Part shown: positions 46,072 to 53,583 of the stretch, one piece after another
Numbering within the stretch: position 1 is the first letter of the stretch
Layout: each line of letters opens with the position of its first letter
DNA from: Nitrososphaeria archaeon
GTDB lineage: Archaea; Thermoproteota; Nitrososphaeria; Nitrososphaerales; JANXEG01
Length of the DNA: 64,000 nucleotides
Assembly (NCBI GenBank): GCA_029775915.1
Contig: JARVKA010000002.1
Coordinates: 124,001-188,000, forward strand
Reading direction: 5' to 3'
Notes under the pieces: generated by a model
The model's input: only the letters and a program-made list of their open reading frames with translations
What the model was told of the DNA's origin: nothing
The model's database searches: none
Position numbers and translations under genes: made by a program

Positions 46072-46163
46072 ATTTGGAATTGTCAAGATAATACGCTCCA
46101 TTCTTTTATAAATCCTTATTTCATTCCTCCTTTCCATTAGTTAATTATTTTGACAATCTCATT
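46072..46163. repeat. 92-bp inverted-repeat element with ends like the nearby IS6-type relic
   Basis: Left end ATTTGGAATTGTC (46072-46084) and right end GACAATCTCATT (46152-46163) are imperfect inverted copies of the IS terminal repeat ATTGGGATTGTC. The similarity continues inward: AAGATAATACG against GAGATAACG of the IS right end. The interior has no coding capacity, so it looks like a MITE or an internally deleted IS copy. Confidence 0.5.
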
Positions 46164-46225
46164 GTTAATTGAGATTAAATGTTATTGATAAAAAAGGGTT
46201 ATTAAGATAAAATTATTCAAATCAT

Positions 46226-46290
46226 TAATGTTAGATTTAGTGTAAGTGAGTAAGGAAAAAATTATTTTTCTAAAAAAAATCTAACACTAA
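46226..46290. repeat. 14-bp inverted repeat (hairpin)
   Basis: TTAATGTTAGATTT (46226-46239) pairs with AAATCTAACACTAA (46277-46290) with one mismatch, leaving a 37-nt AT-rich loop. It might be a transcript-end structure or the remnant of another element. It lies between the 92-bp repeat and the IS relic. Confidence 0.45.
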
Positions 46291-46433
46291 AAATGTTCAA
46301 AAATCTTGAGAAATTTTTAATATTTACACAATATTTTATTTTTATTTTGAATGAATTCAAATTTAAATAAAAAAGATTTTATCAATTTTAACCTTGATAT
46401 TTTAAAAATTATTTTTCACTAATTGAATTAGCA

Positions 46434-47147
46434 ATTGGGATTGTCAAGCCAGCCTGATCTCCAAGTTGTAAAGCTTGATGAATACATCTATGAAGTTTGT
46501 TATTGACGATATGGATGCTCTAAGGAGGGCAGTTGTAAAATGCCTTGAGCCTCCCCTTCACCTTGGCGAAACCAAGATTCTATGCTATTCCTCTTCCCTC
46601 TCGCCACTTGCTCATACTTCAATCCCAGCCTCTTCAATGCATCCACATACCATGGTCCACGAGTATAAGGGGCTTGTTCTCACAGTATCGGAGAACCTGC
46701 TTGATAAAAAGCTCTGCATCCAATGCACCTCTTGTGTAGGATAACCTCACTCCTAAGACCTCTCTTGTATCCACATCTCTTGCCATCCATACATAAACTT
46801 GATCTCCGGAAGCTTGGTCTTAGTTTCATTTATAGCGATAGCTCCCCCTCGGCTTCCTCTCAAGCTCCTTCAAAACTCTCCTTAAGGCATGATACCATTG
46901 TCTAACAGATTCGTATGTGAATTCCCTCCACTTGGCTACACTCCTCAATGATGAGCTTGAATAATGCATGAGGCTGAAATGACTTTATCCTTTAACTCCA
47001 CCTTATTCCTCTTAAAGACCTTCACCTCCTTCACCATCTTCACAAGGTGATCCAGTCCACTCATAGGAGAGAGAAGAAACGAATAGAAAAAGCTCCTATG
47101 TTAAACACATTAAACAAGATTAAGAACGTTATCTCGACAATCCCAAT
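46434..47147 (-). mobile_element. Decayed IS6-type insertion sequence
   Basis: A 714-bp element bounded by perfect 12-bp terminal inverted repeats ATTGGGATTGTC (46434-46445) and GACAATCCCAAT (47136-47147). The interior holds one broken DDE transposase on the minus strand. Size, terminal repeats and transposase type fit the archaeal IS6 group. I see no clear 8-bp target duplication in the flanks. It cannot move by itself. Confidence 0.8.
46444..47064 (-). pseudogene. IS6-like DDE transposase pseudogene
   Basis: Reading across at least five indels recovers a typical short transposase: SVAKWREFTYESVRQWYHAL, then AIAINETKTKLPGDQVYVWM, ARDVDTREVLGVRLSYTRGA, KPLILVD, PWYVDALKRLGLKYEQV, RNSIESWFRQVKGRLKAFYN and a last piece ending LEIRLA at TGA 46444. 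Frame changes lie near 46965, 46838, 46805, 46650 and 46560. The first catalytic aspartate of the DDE triad is Asn (INETK instead of IDETK); the second Asp and the Glu remain. So it is dead by both frame and active site. Confidence 0.8.
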
Positions 47148-47505
47148 AATTTAACGATTCTTTTATAAAAATTTGAAAATTCGCATTAGGACTTTAAATT
47201 CCTTTACTTTCAATCCTTTTAATATGCAAGTTTTTGAGTAATTCGTAAATTTGCACATTCGTAACACCTGCATAAATGTGAATTTAAATTTGTTTTGTGC
47301 ATTGAGAAATGAATACTAAACTATTTAAAACTAATAATTTTATATTATCAAAAAATTTTAAAATTTAATAATTTGGCAAAATTACAAAATATGTAGTTTT
47401 TAGTTTCAATTAATTTTAATTCACATTAATAGGCAGTTTGCGTTTATCGTAATAAACATAACATATTAATACCCCATTAGGCCAAATTCTTGCTGTGTGT
47501 AAATA
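47148..47505. other. AT-rich intergenic stretch right of the IS relic
   Basis: About 360 nt of very AT-rich DNA. No gene, RNA fold or strong repeat is seen. It must hold the promoter of the leuC-type gene. Confidence 0.4.
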
Positions 47506-48783
47506 ATGGGAATGACTATTACTGAAAAGATTCTTGCTCGCGCAGCTGGAAAACAAAAAGTTACACCTGGCGATGTGATCTTTGCGAATGTTGATAAAAT
47601 AATGATTCATGATGTTAGTGGCCCTGGAGCAAAATTTGTTTTAGATGAGTTAGAAAAGAAGTTAGGGCCTATTCGTAAGCTTTGGGATCCCAATAGAGTA
47701 TTGGTGGTTGAAGATCATTATGTACCATGCCCAGATTTGCAAGCTGCAAAGAATATTCAAATATTGGAAGAGTTTGTAAAAAAATATAATATACCTAATT
47801 ACTTCAAACACGGTATTGGTAATTATGGTATATGCCACGCTTTAATACCTGAGAATGGTTATGTATTACCTGGGGAGGTTTATGTAGGTGGGGATTCCCA
47901 TACAAATACTGCTGGCGCTTTAGGCGCATTCGCTACTGGTCTTGGTCATACCGATATAGCTTATGTATTACTTTATGGTCGAATTTGGTTTAAAGTGCCT
48001 GAAACGATTTTGTTTAAAATTGAAGGTAATTTACGTGAAGGTGTAATGGCTAAGGATGTAATTTTAACCATTATTAAAGATATAGGTGTGGATGGTGCTA
48101 ATTATAAAGCGGTACAATTCTCAGGCTCAACCATTAAAGGTATGGTTATGGATGAACGTTTTACACTTACCAATATGTCTACTGAATGTGGTGCGAAAAA
48201 TGGTATTATCGAACCAGATCAAATAACGTTAAATTATATTGCTAATCGAGCCACTCAAAAATTCACACCAATTTATAGTGATTCTGATGCTGAATATTCT
48301 GAGGTGATAAATTATGAGGCTGAAAAATTTGAGCCAGTGGTAGCTAAACCATTTTCACCTGCGAATGTTTCAACAGCGAGAGAGTTGAGTAGTATTGAAA
48401 TTGATAGAGCATTTATTGGCTCATGTACCGGTGGTAAATTACATGATTTAAGAGAAGCTGCAAAAATAATGAAAGGTAGGAAGGTAAAAGTAAGAACGGA
48501 AATTATACCTGCTACTCAAAGTATTTATATTAAAGCTTTGGATGAGGGTTTAATCAAGATTTTCTTAGAAGCGGGTGCTATTATCGGTCCACCAACTTGT
48601 GGACCATGCATTGGGGGCCATATGGGTGTTTTAAGGGAAGGTGAACGTTGTATAAGTGCGACAAATAGGAACTTTCCAGGTAGAATGGGGCATAAGGATT
48701 CTAAAACATACTTAGCCTCCCCAAAAACTGTTGCTGCATCAGCAATTAAAGGCCATATTTGTGATCCTATGGATTTAACTTAA
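47506..48783 (+). CDS. leuC: 3-Isopropylmalate/homoaconitate dehydratase large subunit
   Basis: A 425-residue aconitase-family protein that isomerises a hydroxy-acid substrate through a 4Fe-4S cluster. Cluster ligands are the cysteines of FIGSCTGGK and of PPTCGPCIGGHMG; GDSHTNTAGALGAFATG is the substrate loop. Archaeal large subunits of this type pair with a small LeuD swivel subunit and act in leucine or lysine-type 2-oxoacid elongation. No leuD is adjacent or elsewhere in the window, which is unusual, so pathway assignment is open. The start is ATG 47506. Confidence 0.88.
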   Translation: MGMTITEKILARAAGKQKVTPGDVIFANVDKIMIHDVSGPGAKFVLDELEKKLGPIRKLWDPNRVLVVEDHYVPCPDLQAAKNIQILEEFVKKYNIPNYFKHGIGNYGICHALIPENGYVLPGEVYVGGDSHTNTAGALGAFATGLGHTDIAYVLLYGRIWFKVPETILFKIEGNLREGVMAKDVILTIIKDIGVDGANYKAVQFSGSTIKGMVMDERFTLTNMSTECGAKNGIIEPDQITLNYIANRATQKFTPIYSDSDAEYSEVINYEAEKFEPVVAKPFSPANVSTARELSSIEIDRAFIGSCTGGKLHDLREAAKIMKGRKVKVRTEIIPATQSIYIKALDEGLIKIFLEAGAIIGPPTCGPCIGGHMGVLREGERCISATNRNFPGRMGHKDSKTYLASPKTVAASAIKGHICDPMDLT

Positions 48784-48862
48784 TAACACTCGTAAATGAA
48801 AGATAGAAGTATGATTATTGAAGAATAGGTTAAATATTAATGATAATGATGTTAAAGATTGA

Positions 48863-50269
48863 ATGGCACTCAAATTATACAACACACTCACTCGTAGTAA
48901 GGAGGAATTTAAACCACTCAACCCTCCACTGGTTAGAATTTATACTTGTGGCCCCACTGTTTATCAAAGACCGCATATAGGAAATTTAAGATCATTTATC
49001 GCGTGGGACATATTAAGAAGATATTTAAAGTATAAGGGTTATCAAGTGTATTTATGCCAAAATATTACAGATGTGGATGATAAAACGATTAAAGGTGCGC
49101 GTGAAGAGGGAGTAAGCTTAAGAGAGTATACGGAACGTTACATTAAAGCTTTTTTTGAAGATTTGGATAAATTGAGAATAGAACGTGCTGAAGTATACCC
49201 TAGAGCTACTGAACATATTAATGATATGGTTCAATTGGTAAAAAAATTGATTGAAAAGGGTTATGCTTATAAGAGTGAAGGCTCAATTTATTACGATGTA
49301 TCAAAATTCAAAGATTATGGAAAGCTTTCAGGGATAAAGTTTGATGAATCAAAAACTGTAAGTAGAATGAAGAAAGATGAGTATTCAAAGGATGAAGTAA
49401 GAGACTTTGCTTTATGGAAAGGTTGGGATGAGGAAGATGGTAATGTTTATTGGGATACTGAGTTAGGTAGAGGTAGACCGGGATGGCATATTGAGTGCTC
49501 AGCGATGTCAATGAAGTATCTTGGGGAGAGTTTTGATATCCATGCTGGTGGTGTTGATTTAATCTTCCCACATCATGAGAATGAAATAGCTCAATCAGAA
49601 GCTGTAACTGGTAAGCAACTCGCAAGATTTTGGCTTCATTGCGAGCATCTTATAGTTAGAGGGCAGAAAATGTCAAAATCTTTGGGCAATTATTATACTC
49701 TTCAAGACCTTTTAGATAAAGGTTATAATCCTTTGGGAGTTAGATACTTACTCTTCTCAACTCATTATAGAGCTCAATTAAACTTTACTGAAGAGAGTTT
49801 AAAGCAAGCTGAGAAGAGTGTTGAAAGAATTAATGAGTTTATGAGGAGAATTAAAACTATTTATCCAAATGGTGAGCATAATGATGAGCTTCATAAAGTG
49901 GTATTAGAAGCTGAAAAAAAATTTGAGGAAGCTATGGATGATGATTTAAATATGCCCTTAGCACTATCGGTAATCTTTGATTTAATAAGAAGGGTAAATC
50001 GCGCTATAGATGAAGGAAAAATCTCTCAAAGTAATCTTAATGAAGTTAAGGAATTGATGATGAAGTTTAATACTATTTTAGATATAATGGAAGAAAAGGA
50101 GGAAGAAGAGTTACCACAAGAACTTTTAAGATTGATAGAATTAAGAGAGGAGGCTAGGCGTAAAAAAGATTGGGAGACTGCTGATAGATTAAGAAATCAA
50201 CTTTTAGAAAAGGGCATAATACTTGAAGATACACCTCAAGGTGTTAGGTGGAAGAGGAAAATTAAATAA
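48863..50269 (+). CDS. cysS: Cysteinyl-tRNA synthetase
   Basis: Charges tRNA-Cys. The 468-residue class I enzyme has CGPTVYQRPHIGNLR (zinc Cys29; HIGH-type motif at 38-41), WHIECSAM and HHENE as further zinc and active-site parts, and KMSKSLGN around residue 270. The C-terminal helical domain is complete. It means the organism does not rely only on the SepRS/SepCysS route. The last 34 nt overlap the converging VIT-type gene. Confidence 0.96.
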   Translation: MALKLYNTLTRSKEEFKPLNPPLVRIYTCGPTVYQRPHIGNLRSFIAWDILRRYLKYKGYQVYLCQNITDVDDKTIKGAREEGVSLREYTERYIKAFFEDLDKLRIERAEVYPRATEHINDMVQLVKKLIEKGYAYKSEGSIYYDVSKFKDYGKLSGIKFDESKTVSRMKKDEYSKDEVRDFALWKGWDEEDGNVYWDTELGRGRPGWHIECSAMSMKYLGESFDIHAGGVDLIFPHHENEIAQSEAVTGKQLARFWLHCEHLIVRGQKMSKSLGNYYTLQDLLDKGYNPLGVRYLLFSTHYRAQLNFTEESLKQAEKSVERINEFMRRIKTIYPNGEHNDELHKVVLEAEKKFEEAMDDDLNMPLALSVIFDLIRRVNRAIDEGKISQSNLNEVKELMMKFNTILDIMEEKEEEELPQELLRLIELREEARRKKDWETADRLRNQLLEKGIILEDTPQGVRWKRKIK

Positions 50270-50874
50270 ACTCTCATAAAAGTACCTATAAAGATAAAGA
50301 TAAGAATAATTATAAATCCTGAAAGAACCATAAGGCTTCCATATAACCATACATTTGATTTAGATACTCTTCCTAAGAATACTCCAAGTATAAAAAGTGT
50401 TGTTATATTAAGAATGGTTGCAAAAATGATTGTAAGATTCGCAGGTAAAATATTAAGTAATGAGAGAATGAATGGTGAAAGTGATATTAATGTAGTGCAT
50501 ATAGGAGATAAAGCATCTATAAAAGCTACAAATATAGTAGCTGTTTGTGAAGCTCTATTGATAATTGAATTAGTTAATGAGGTGAAGAGAGCTTTCTCCA
50601 ATTCTTTAATATAACGTGTTCTCTCAGCTTTCTCTGTTATATACGCACCAAAAGCTCCCGAAATCCCCATTGCTATACTTGCACCTAAACCTGCTGATAA
50701 AATAACTCTAGCTTCAATTACACCAGCTAAGTAAGCACCCATAATAATGCCTAGTGTAGTTAATGCTCCATCAAAACCATTCATCACAAAGTATCTCCTA
50801 GCGATCTCATCAGCACCTATGATCCTAAGATGTTTTTTAACCCTTTTAATAAACTTTCTCAATCTATTTAACAA
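50236..50874 (-). CDS. VIT1/CCC1-family iron/manganese transporter-like protein
   Basis: A 212-residue membrane protein with about five helices. The first loop RRYFVMNGFDGALTTLGIIMGAYLAG is the conserved VIT/CCC1 segment, and AMGISGAFGAYITEKAE is the second family motif. These proteins move Fe2+ or Mn2+, or are related without transport data. It starts with TTG 50874. It converges on cysS with a 34-nt overlap. Confidence 0.85.
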   Translation of the reverse strand: MLNRLRKFIKRVKKHLRIIGADEIARRYFVMNGFDGALTTLGIIMGAYLAGVIEARVILSAGLGASIAMGISGAFGAYITEKAERTRYIKELEKALFTSLTNSIINRASQTATIFVAFIDALSPICTTLISLSPFILSLLNILPANLTIIFATILNITTLFILGVFLGRVSKSNVWLYGSLMVLSGFIIILIFIFIGTFMRVYLIFLFHLTP

Positions 50875-50925
50875 AATAATAGTTGAACTTATTTATCACT
50901 TTATCCCTATAAATTACGATAAGAA

Positions 50926-51216
50926 TTGGCAGTTTCAATTAAAAGGTTAATAATCGATTCACTTAAACCCCGTGAGACTTCAATCCTTGATTTATCAAAA
51001 GCTTTAGCCACTATAGAAGGTGTGGATGAAGTTGATATAGTAGTAACTGAGGTTGATGTAAAGACTGAGACGATAAAGCTTACAATAAGGGGTTCAAATA
51101 TTGATTATGATGCTGTATGTAAAAAAATGAGTGAACTTGGTGCAACGATAAGAAGTGTGGATGAGATTAATGTTAGTAAAGTAAAGCCTACAGCTATTAA
51201 AGTTCCGATAAGTTAA
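50926..51216 (+). CDS. DUF211 family protein
   Basis: A 96-residue archaeal protein with a ferredoxin-like ACT-type fold (DUF211). Marks are IKRLIIDSLKPRETSILDLS, GVDEVDIVVTEVD and LGATIRSVDEIN. Structures of homologues show ligand-bound oligomers, but the role is unknown. It should not be confused with aEF1B, which has a similar size. The start is TTG 50926. It converges on the YchF-like gene with no gap. Confidence 0.85.
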   Translation: MAVSIKRLIIDSLKPRETSILDLSKALATIEGVDEVDIVVTEVDVKTETIKLTIRGSNIDYDAVCKKMSELGATIRSVDEINVSKVKPTAIKVPIS

Positions 51217-52455
51217 TTATGCTTTCTTTCTAGATGTTGATACAATGGATAAAACATCCCGATCCTTCAATTGATAATCTATTGGTAACCTCAATCCAGT
51301 TCTCGCATCTATTGCATATAATAAACCTTTTACGAGATCTGTATGAATAGCTTTAGCGAGATCAACAACTGTTGAACCAGATGGGAGTAATAGTACATCC
51401 GGTAATACATTACCATGCTTATCGGAGAGCTTATTAGGATCATATACTGGATATACAGTATTCATTCTCAAAAGTTTGAATATTGCAACATTAATAGCGA
51501 ATTGAACACCTGTTCTCATATACTCTCCAAGAACCATCTTTCGAATATATGAGAGAGCCCATTTTTGCTTTTCATTAAGCTTATTTTGATCGATAATCTC
51601 AAACCTTTCCTCACCTGGTATGTATTTAATGAATCCGAGTTGGGCAGCCCTCCTTAAAGTAAGCTCAGCTTCAGCACTAGCTGGAACAACGATTAAATCT
51701 CTATATGCCTCTTGAATTCTTTTATAATTTTCAGCAGCATAAGGTAAATCCATTTTATTTGCTACGATTAATGTGGGTTTTGATATATCTCTTAAAATCC
51801 ATGAGAATCTCTTTGCATCATCAATAGACCAATTCTCAATATCTTTATTTTGCAAATTCGCCTCATTAAGAGCTAATGAAATATGCTCTTCTTTTACAGA
51901 TATTCCTTTATATATCTCTGTAATCGCTTTTACCACTTTCTCTCCAGATCTTATTGAGCGTACTATTTTATCTCTATTCGATTCAAATAACTTCAAATAC
52001 CACATTACTAACTCCTCTTCTATATCACCTATATCTGCAACTGGATCTCCAGTCCCAGGCTCAGTAATTCTACCTCCAGCATCTACACTACCAGACGCAT
52101 CAACGATGTGAAGTAAAGCATCAGATTGTGCTGCTACTGAGAGGAATTGATTTCCTAAACCCTTTCCTTTCCATGCTCCTTTTATTAATCCCGGTAAATC
52201 TATAAGCTCAATTGGTATGAATCTCCATCCATCTACACACTTCGAGTTTTTCGGTTGATCCTCTACTTTAAATTCTTTATGAACACAAAGCGTGATCGCA
52301 TGCGCTATGCCTACATTCGGTGTTTTTGTAGTGAATGGATAAGTTGATACTTCAGCAGATTGAAGAGTAGCTGAATTGAAGAATGTGGTCTTACCAGTGT
52401 TAGTCTTTCCTATTAAACCAATTTTGATAACCAAGCCATTTGAATAAACGAACAC
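51217..52455 (-). CDS. YchF/Obg-family GTPase with TGS domain
   Basis: A 412-residue archaeal YchF-related nucleotide-binding protein that probably interacts with ribosomes. The P-loop is GKTNTGKT (16-23), the switch II region is LIDLPGLIKGAWKGKGLGNQ, the base-recognition motif is VANKMD, and the C-terminal TGS domain has GSTVVDLAKAIHTDLVKGL. Unlike the degenerate TGS protein at 18 kb, all G motifs are present. The start may be GTG 52455 or TTG 52434 (MVIKIGLIG). Confidence 0.9.
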   Translation of the reverse strand: MFVYSNGLVIKIGLIGKTNTGKTTFFNSATLQSAEVSTYPFTTKTPNVGIAHAITLCVHKEFKVEDQPKNSKCVDGWRFIPIELIDLPGLIKGAWKGKGLGNQFLSVAAQSDALLHIVDASGSVDAGGRITEPGTGDPVADIGDIEEELVMWYLKLFESNRDKIVRSIRSGEKVVKAITEIYKGISVKEEHISLALNEANLQNKDIENWSIDDAKRFSWILRDISKPTLIVANKMDLPYAAENYKRIQEAYRDLIVVPASAEAELTLRRAAQLGFIKYIPGEERFEIIDQNKLNEKQKWALSYIRKMVLGEYMRTGVQFAINVAIFKLLRMNTVYPVYDPNKLSDKHGNVLPDVLLLPSGSTVVDLAKAIHTDLVKGLLYAIDARTGLRLPIDYQLKDRDVLSIVSTSRKKA

Positions 52456-52576
52456 TTTGGATTTAAATTTTAAAAAACTTAATGAGTTGATATCAATAAT
52501 ATTAAAAGCTTGGTAATTATGGATATTAAGATAGGGTTAAATTTTAGTTGTTCAAAAAAGATGAAGGTCGCTCATT

Positions 52577-53581
52577 TTGGCAAGAATTAACATAAAATGT
52601 GAAAATGGTATCGTTATTGAGTATAAAGCTTATAAAGTTGCATTAGATTCGATTATAGTGCCTCGTAATAGTATAATCTTTATTTCACATGCTCACATGG
52701 ATCATATTCCCAATTCCATAAATGAAGCACGTGTTATAACTTCAAATGAAACAGCTTTTTTAACGAAAATGAAGGGTATAAATCTTGGTAATACACGAGA
52801 AGTGCTTGATGGCTTTGAATTAATCGATTCTGGTCATATATTAGGTGCTAAAGGTTTATTGATCAATGGAGATATATTTTACACTGGTGATATCGTTGGT
52901 AGAGCTAGAGGCTTTTTGCCTAAGGGTAAAGGTGTAAAGTGTAAGGTTTTGATAATAGAGTCTACTTATGGTAAAGAATGCTTCACATTCCCTCCTTTGG
53001 TAAAGATTTTGGATGAAGTTAATCAACTTATCGCTAACTTATTTTCTAAAGGTGTGCCTGTAGTACTTATGGGCTATCCTCTCGGAAAGGCTCAAATTTT
53101 ATCCTATTTATTCTCAAATTGGGATCCTTTATACATTCATGGAGCTGTAGAAAGGATGAATAAAGCATATATGGAATTGGGTATAGATTTACCTAATAAA
53201 TTCAAATCTTATTCAGAAGCTATGGAAAAAGGTTGTTTAAATCGAAAACCTTGGGTATTAATATCACCATTGTATAATGGTAGAAGTAAGTTTATACAAA
53301 GTTTAAAGAAGAATTATGGTGCAGTTACTATAGCTTTTACTGGATGGGCGATAAAACCTCATTATCGTTATGCAATGTCGGTTGATTATGCATTTCCACT
53401 TAGTGATCATTGCGATTTTGAAGATTTAATTCGTATTGTACGTGAATGTGATCCAGAAAAGATTTATACAATACATGGATATGCATCAGAGTTTGCTTTA
53501 TATCTTAAAAAATTGGGTTTTGATGCTGAACCACTTCTTAATTTTCAAGATTCAATACTTAATTATGTAAAAGATGAGTAG
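52577..53581 (+). CDS. Metallo-beta-lactamase-fold exonuclease
   Basis: A 334-residue protein with a beta-lactamase/beta-CASP-type nuclease fold. The metal site has FISHAHMDHIPNS, DSGHILGAKG, YTGDIVG, ESTYGK and SDHCDFEDL. It resembles the SNM1-like exonucleases encoded with Lhr helicases and metallophosphoesterases, and lacks the KH domains of FttA. It starts with TTG 52577 and is followed by lhr after 2 nt. A DNA repair role is inferred from context. Confidence 0.88.
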   Translation: MARINIKCENGIVIEYKAYKVALDSIIVPRNSIIFISHAHMDHIPNSINEARVITSNETAFLTKMKGINLGNTREVLDGFELIDSGHILGAKGLLINGDIFYTGDIVGRARGFLPKGKGVKCKVLIIESTYGKECFTFPPLVKILDEVNQLIANLFSKGVPVVLMGYPLGKAQILSYLFSNWDPLYIHGAVERMNKAYMELGIDLPNKFKSYSEAMEKGCLNRKPWVLISPLYNGRSKFIQSLKKNYGAVTIAFTGWAIKPHYRYAMSVDYAFPLSDHCDFEDLIRIVRECDPEKIYTIHGYASEFALYLKKLGFDAEPLLNFQDSILNYVKDE

Positions 53582-53583
53582 AT

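Larger units (their letters stand above)
45978..46433. other. Gene-poor AT-rich island left of the IS relic
   Basis: No gene seen. It contains a 92-bp inverted-repeat element and a long-arm hairpin, listed separately. The remainder is AT-rich with A- and T-runs. Confidence 0.5.

Noticed and set aside
46475-46905. Plus-strand open frames in the IS region
   Set aside because: The minus strand gives clear transposase motifs across the same DNA, so these frames are antisense noise.
50926-51216. Assignment of the 96-residue protein as elongation factor 1-beta
   Set aside because: The sequence matches the DUF211 pattern (LIIDSLKPRE, GVDEVDI, SVDEI) and lacks aEF1B features; only the size is similar.
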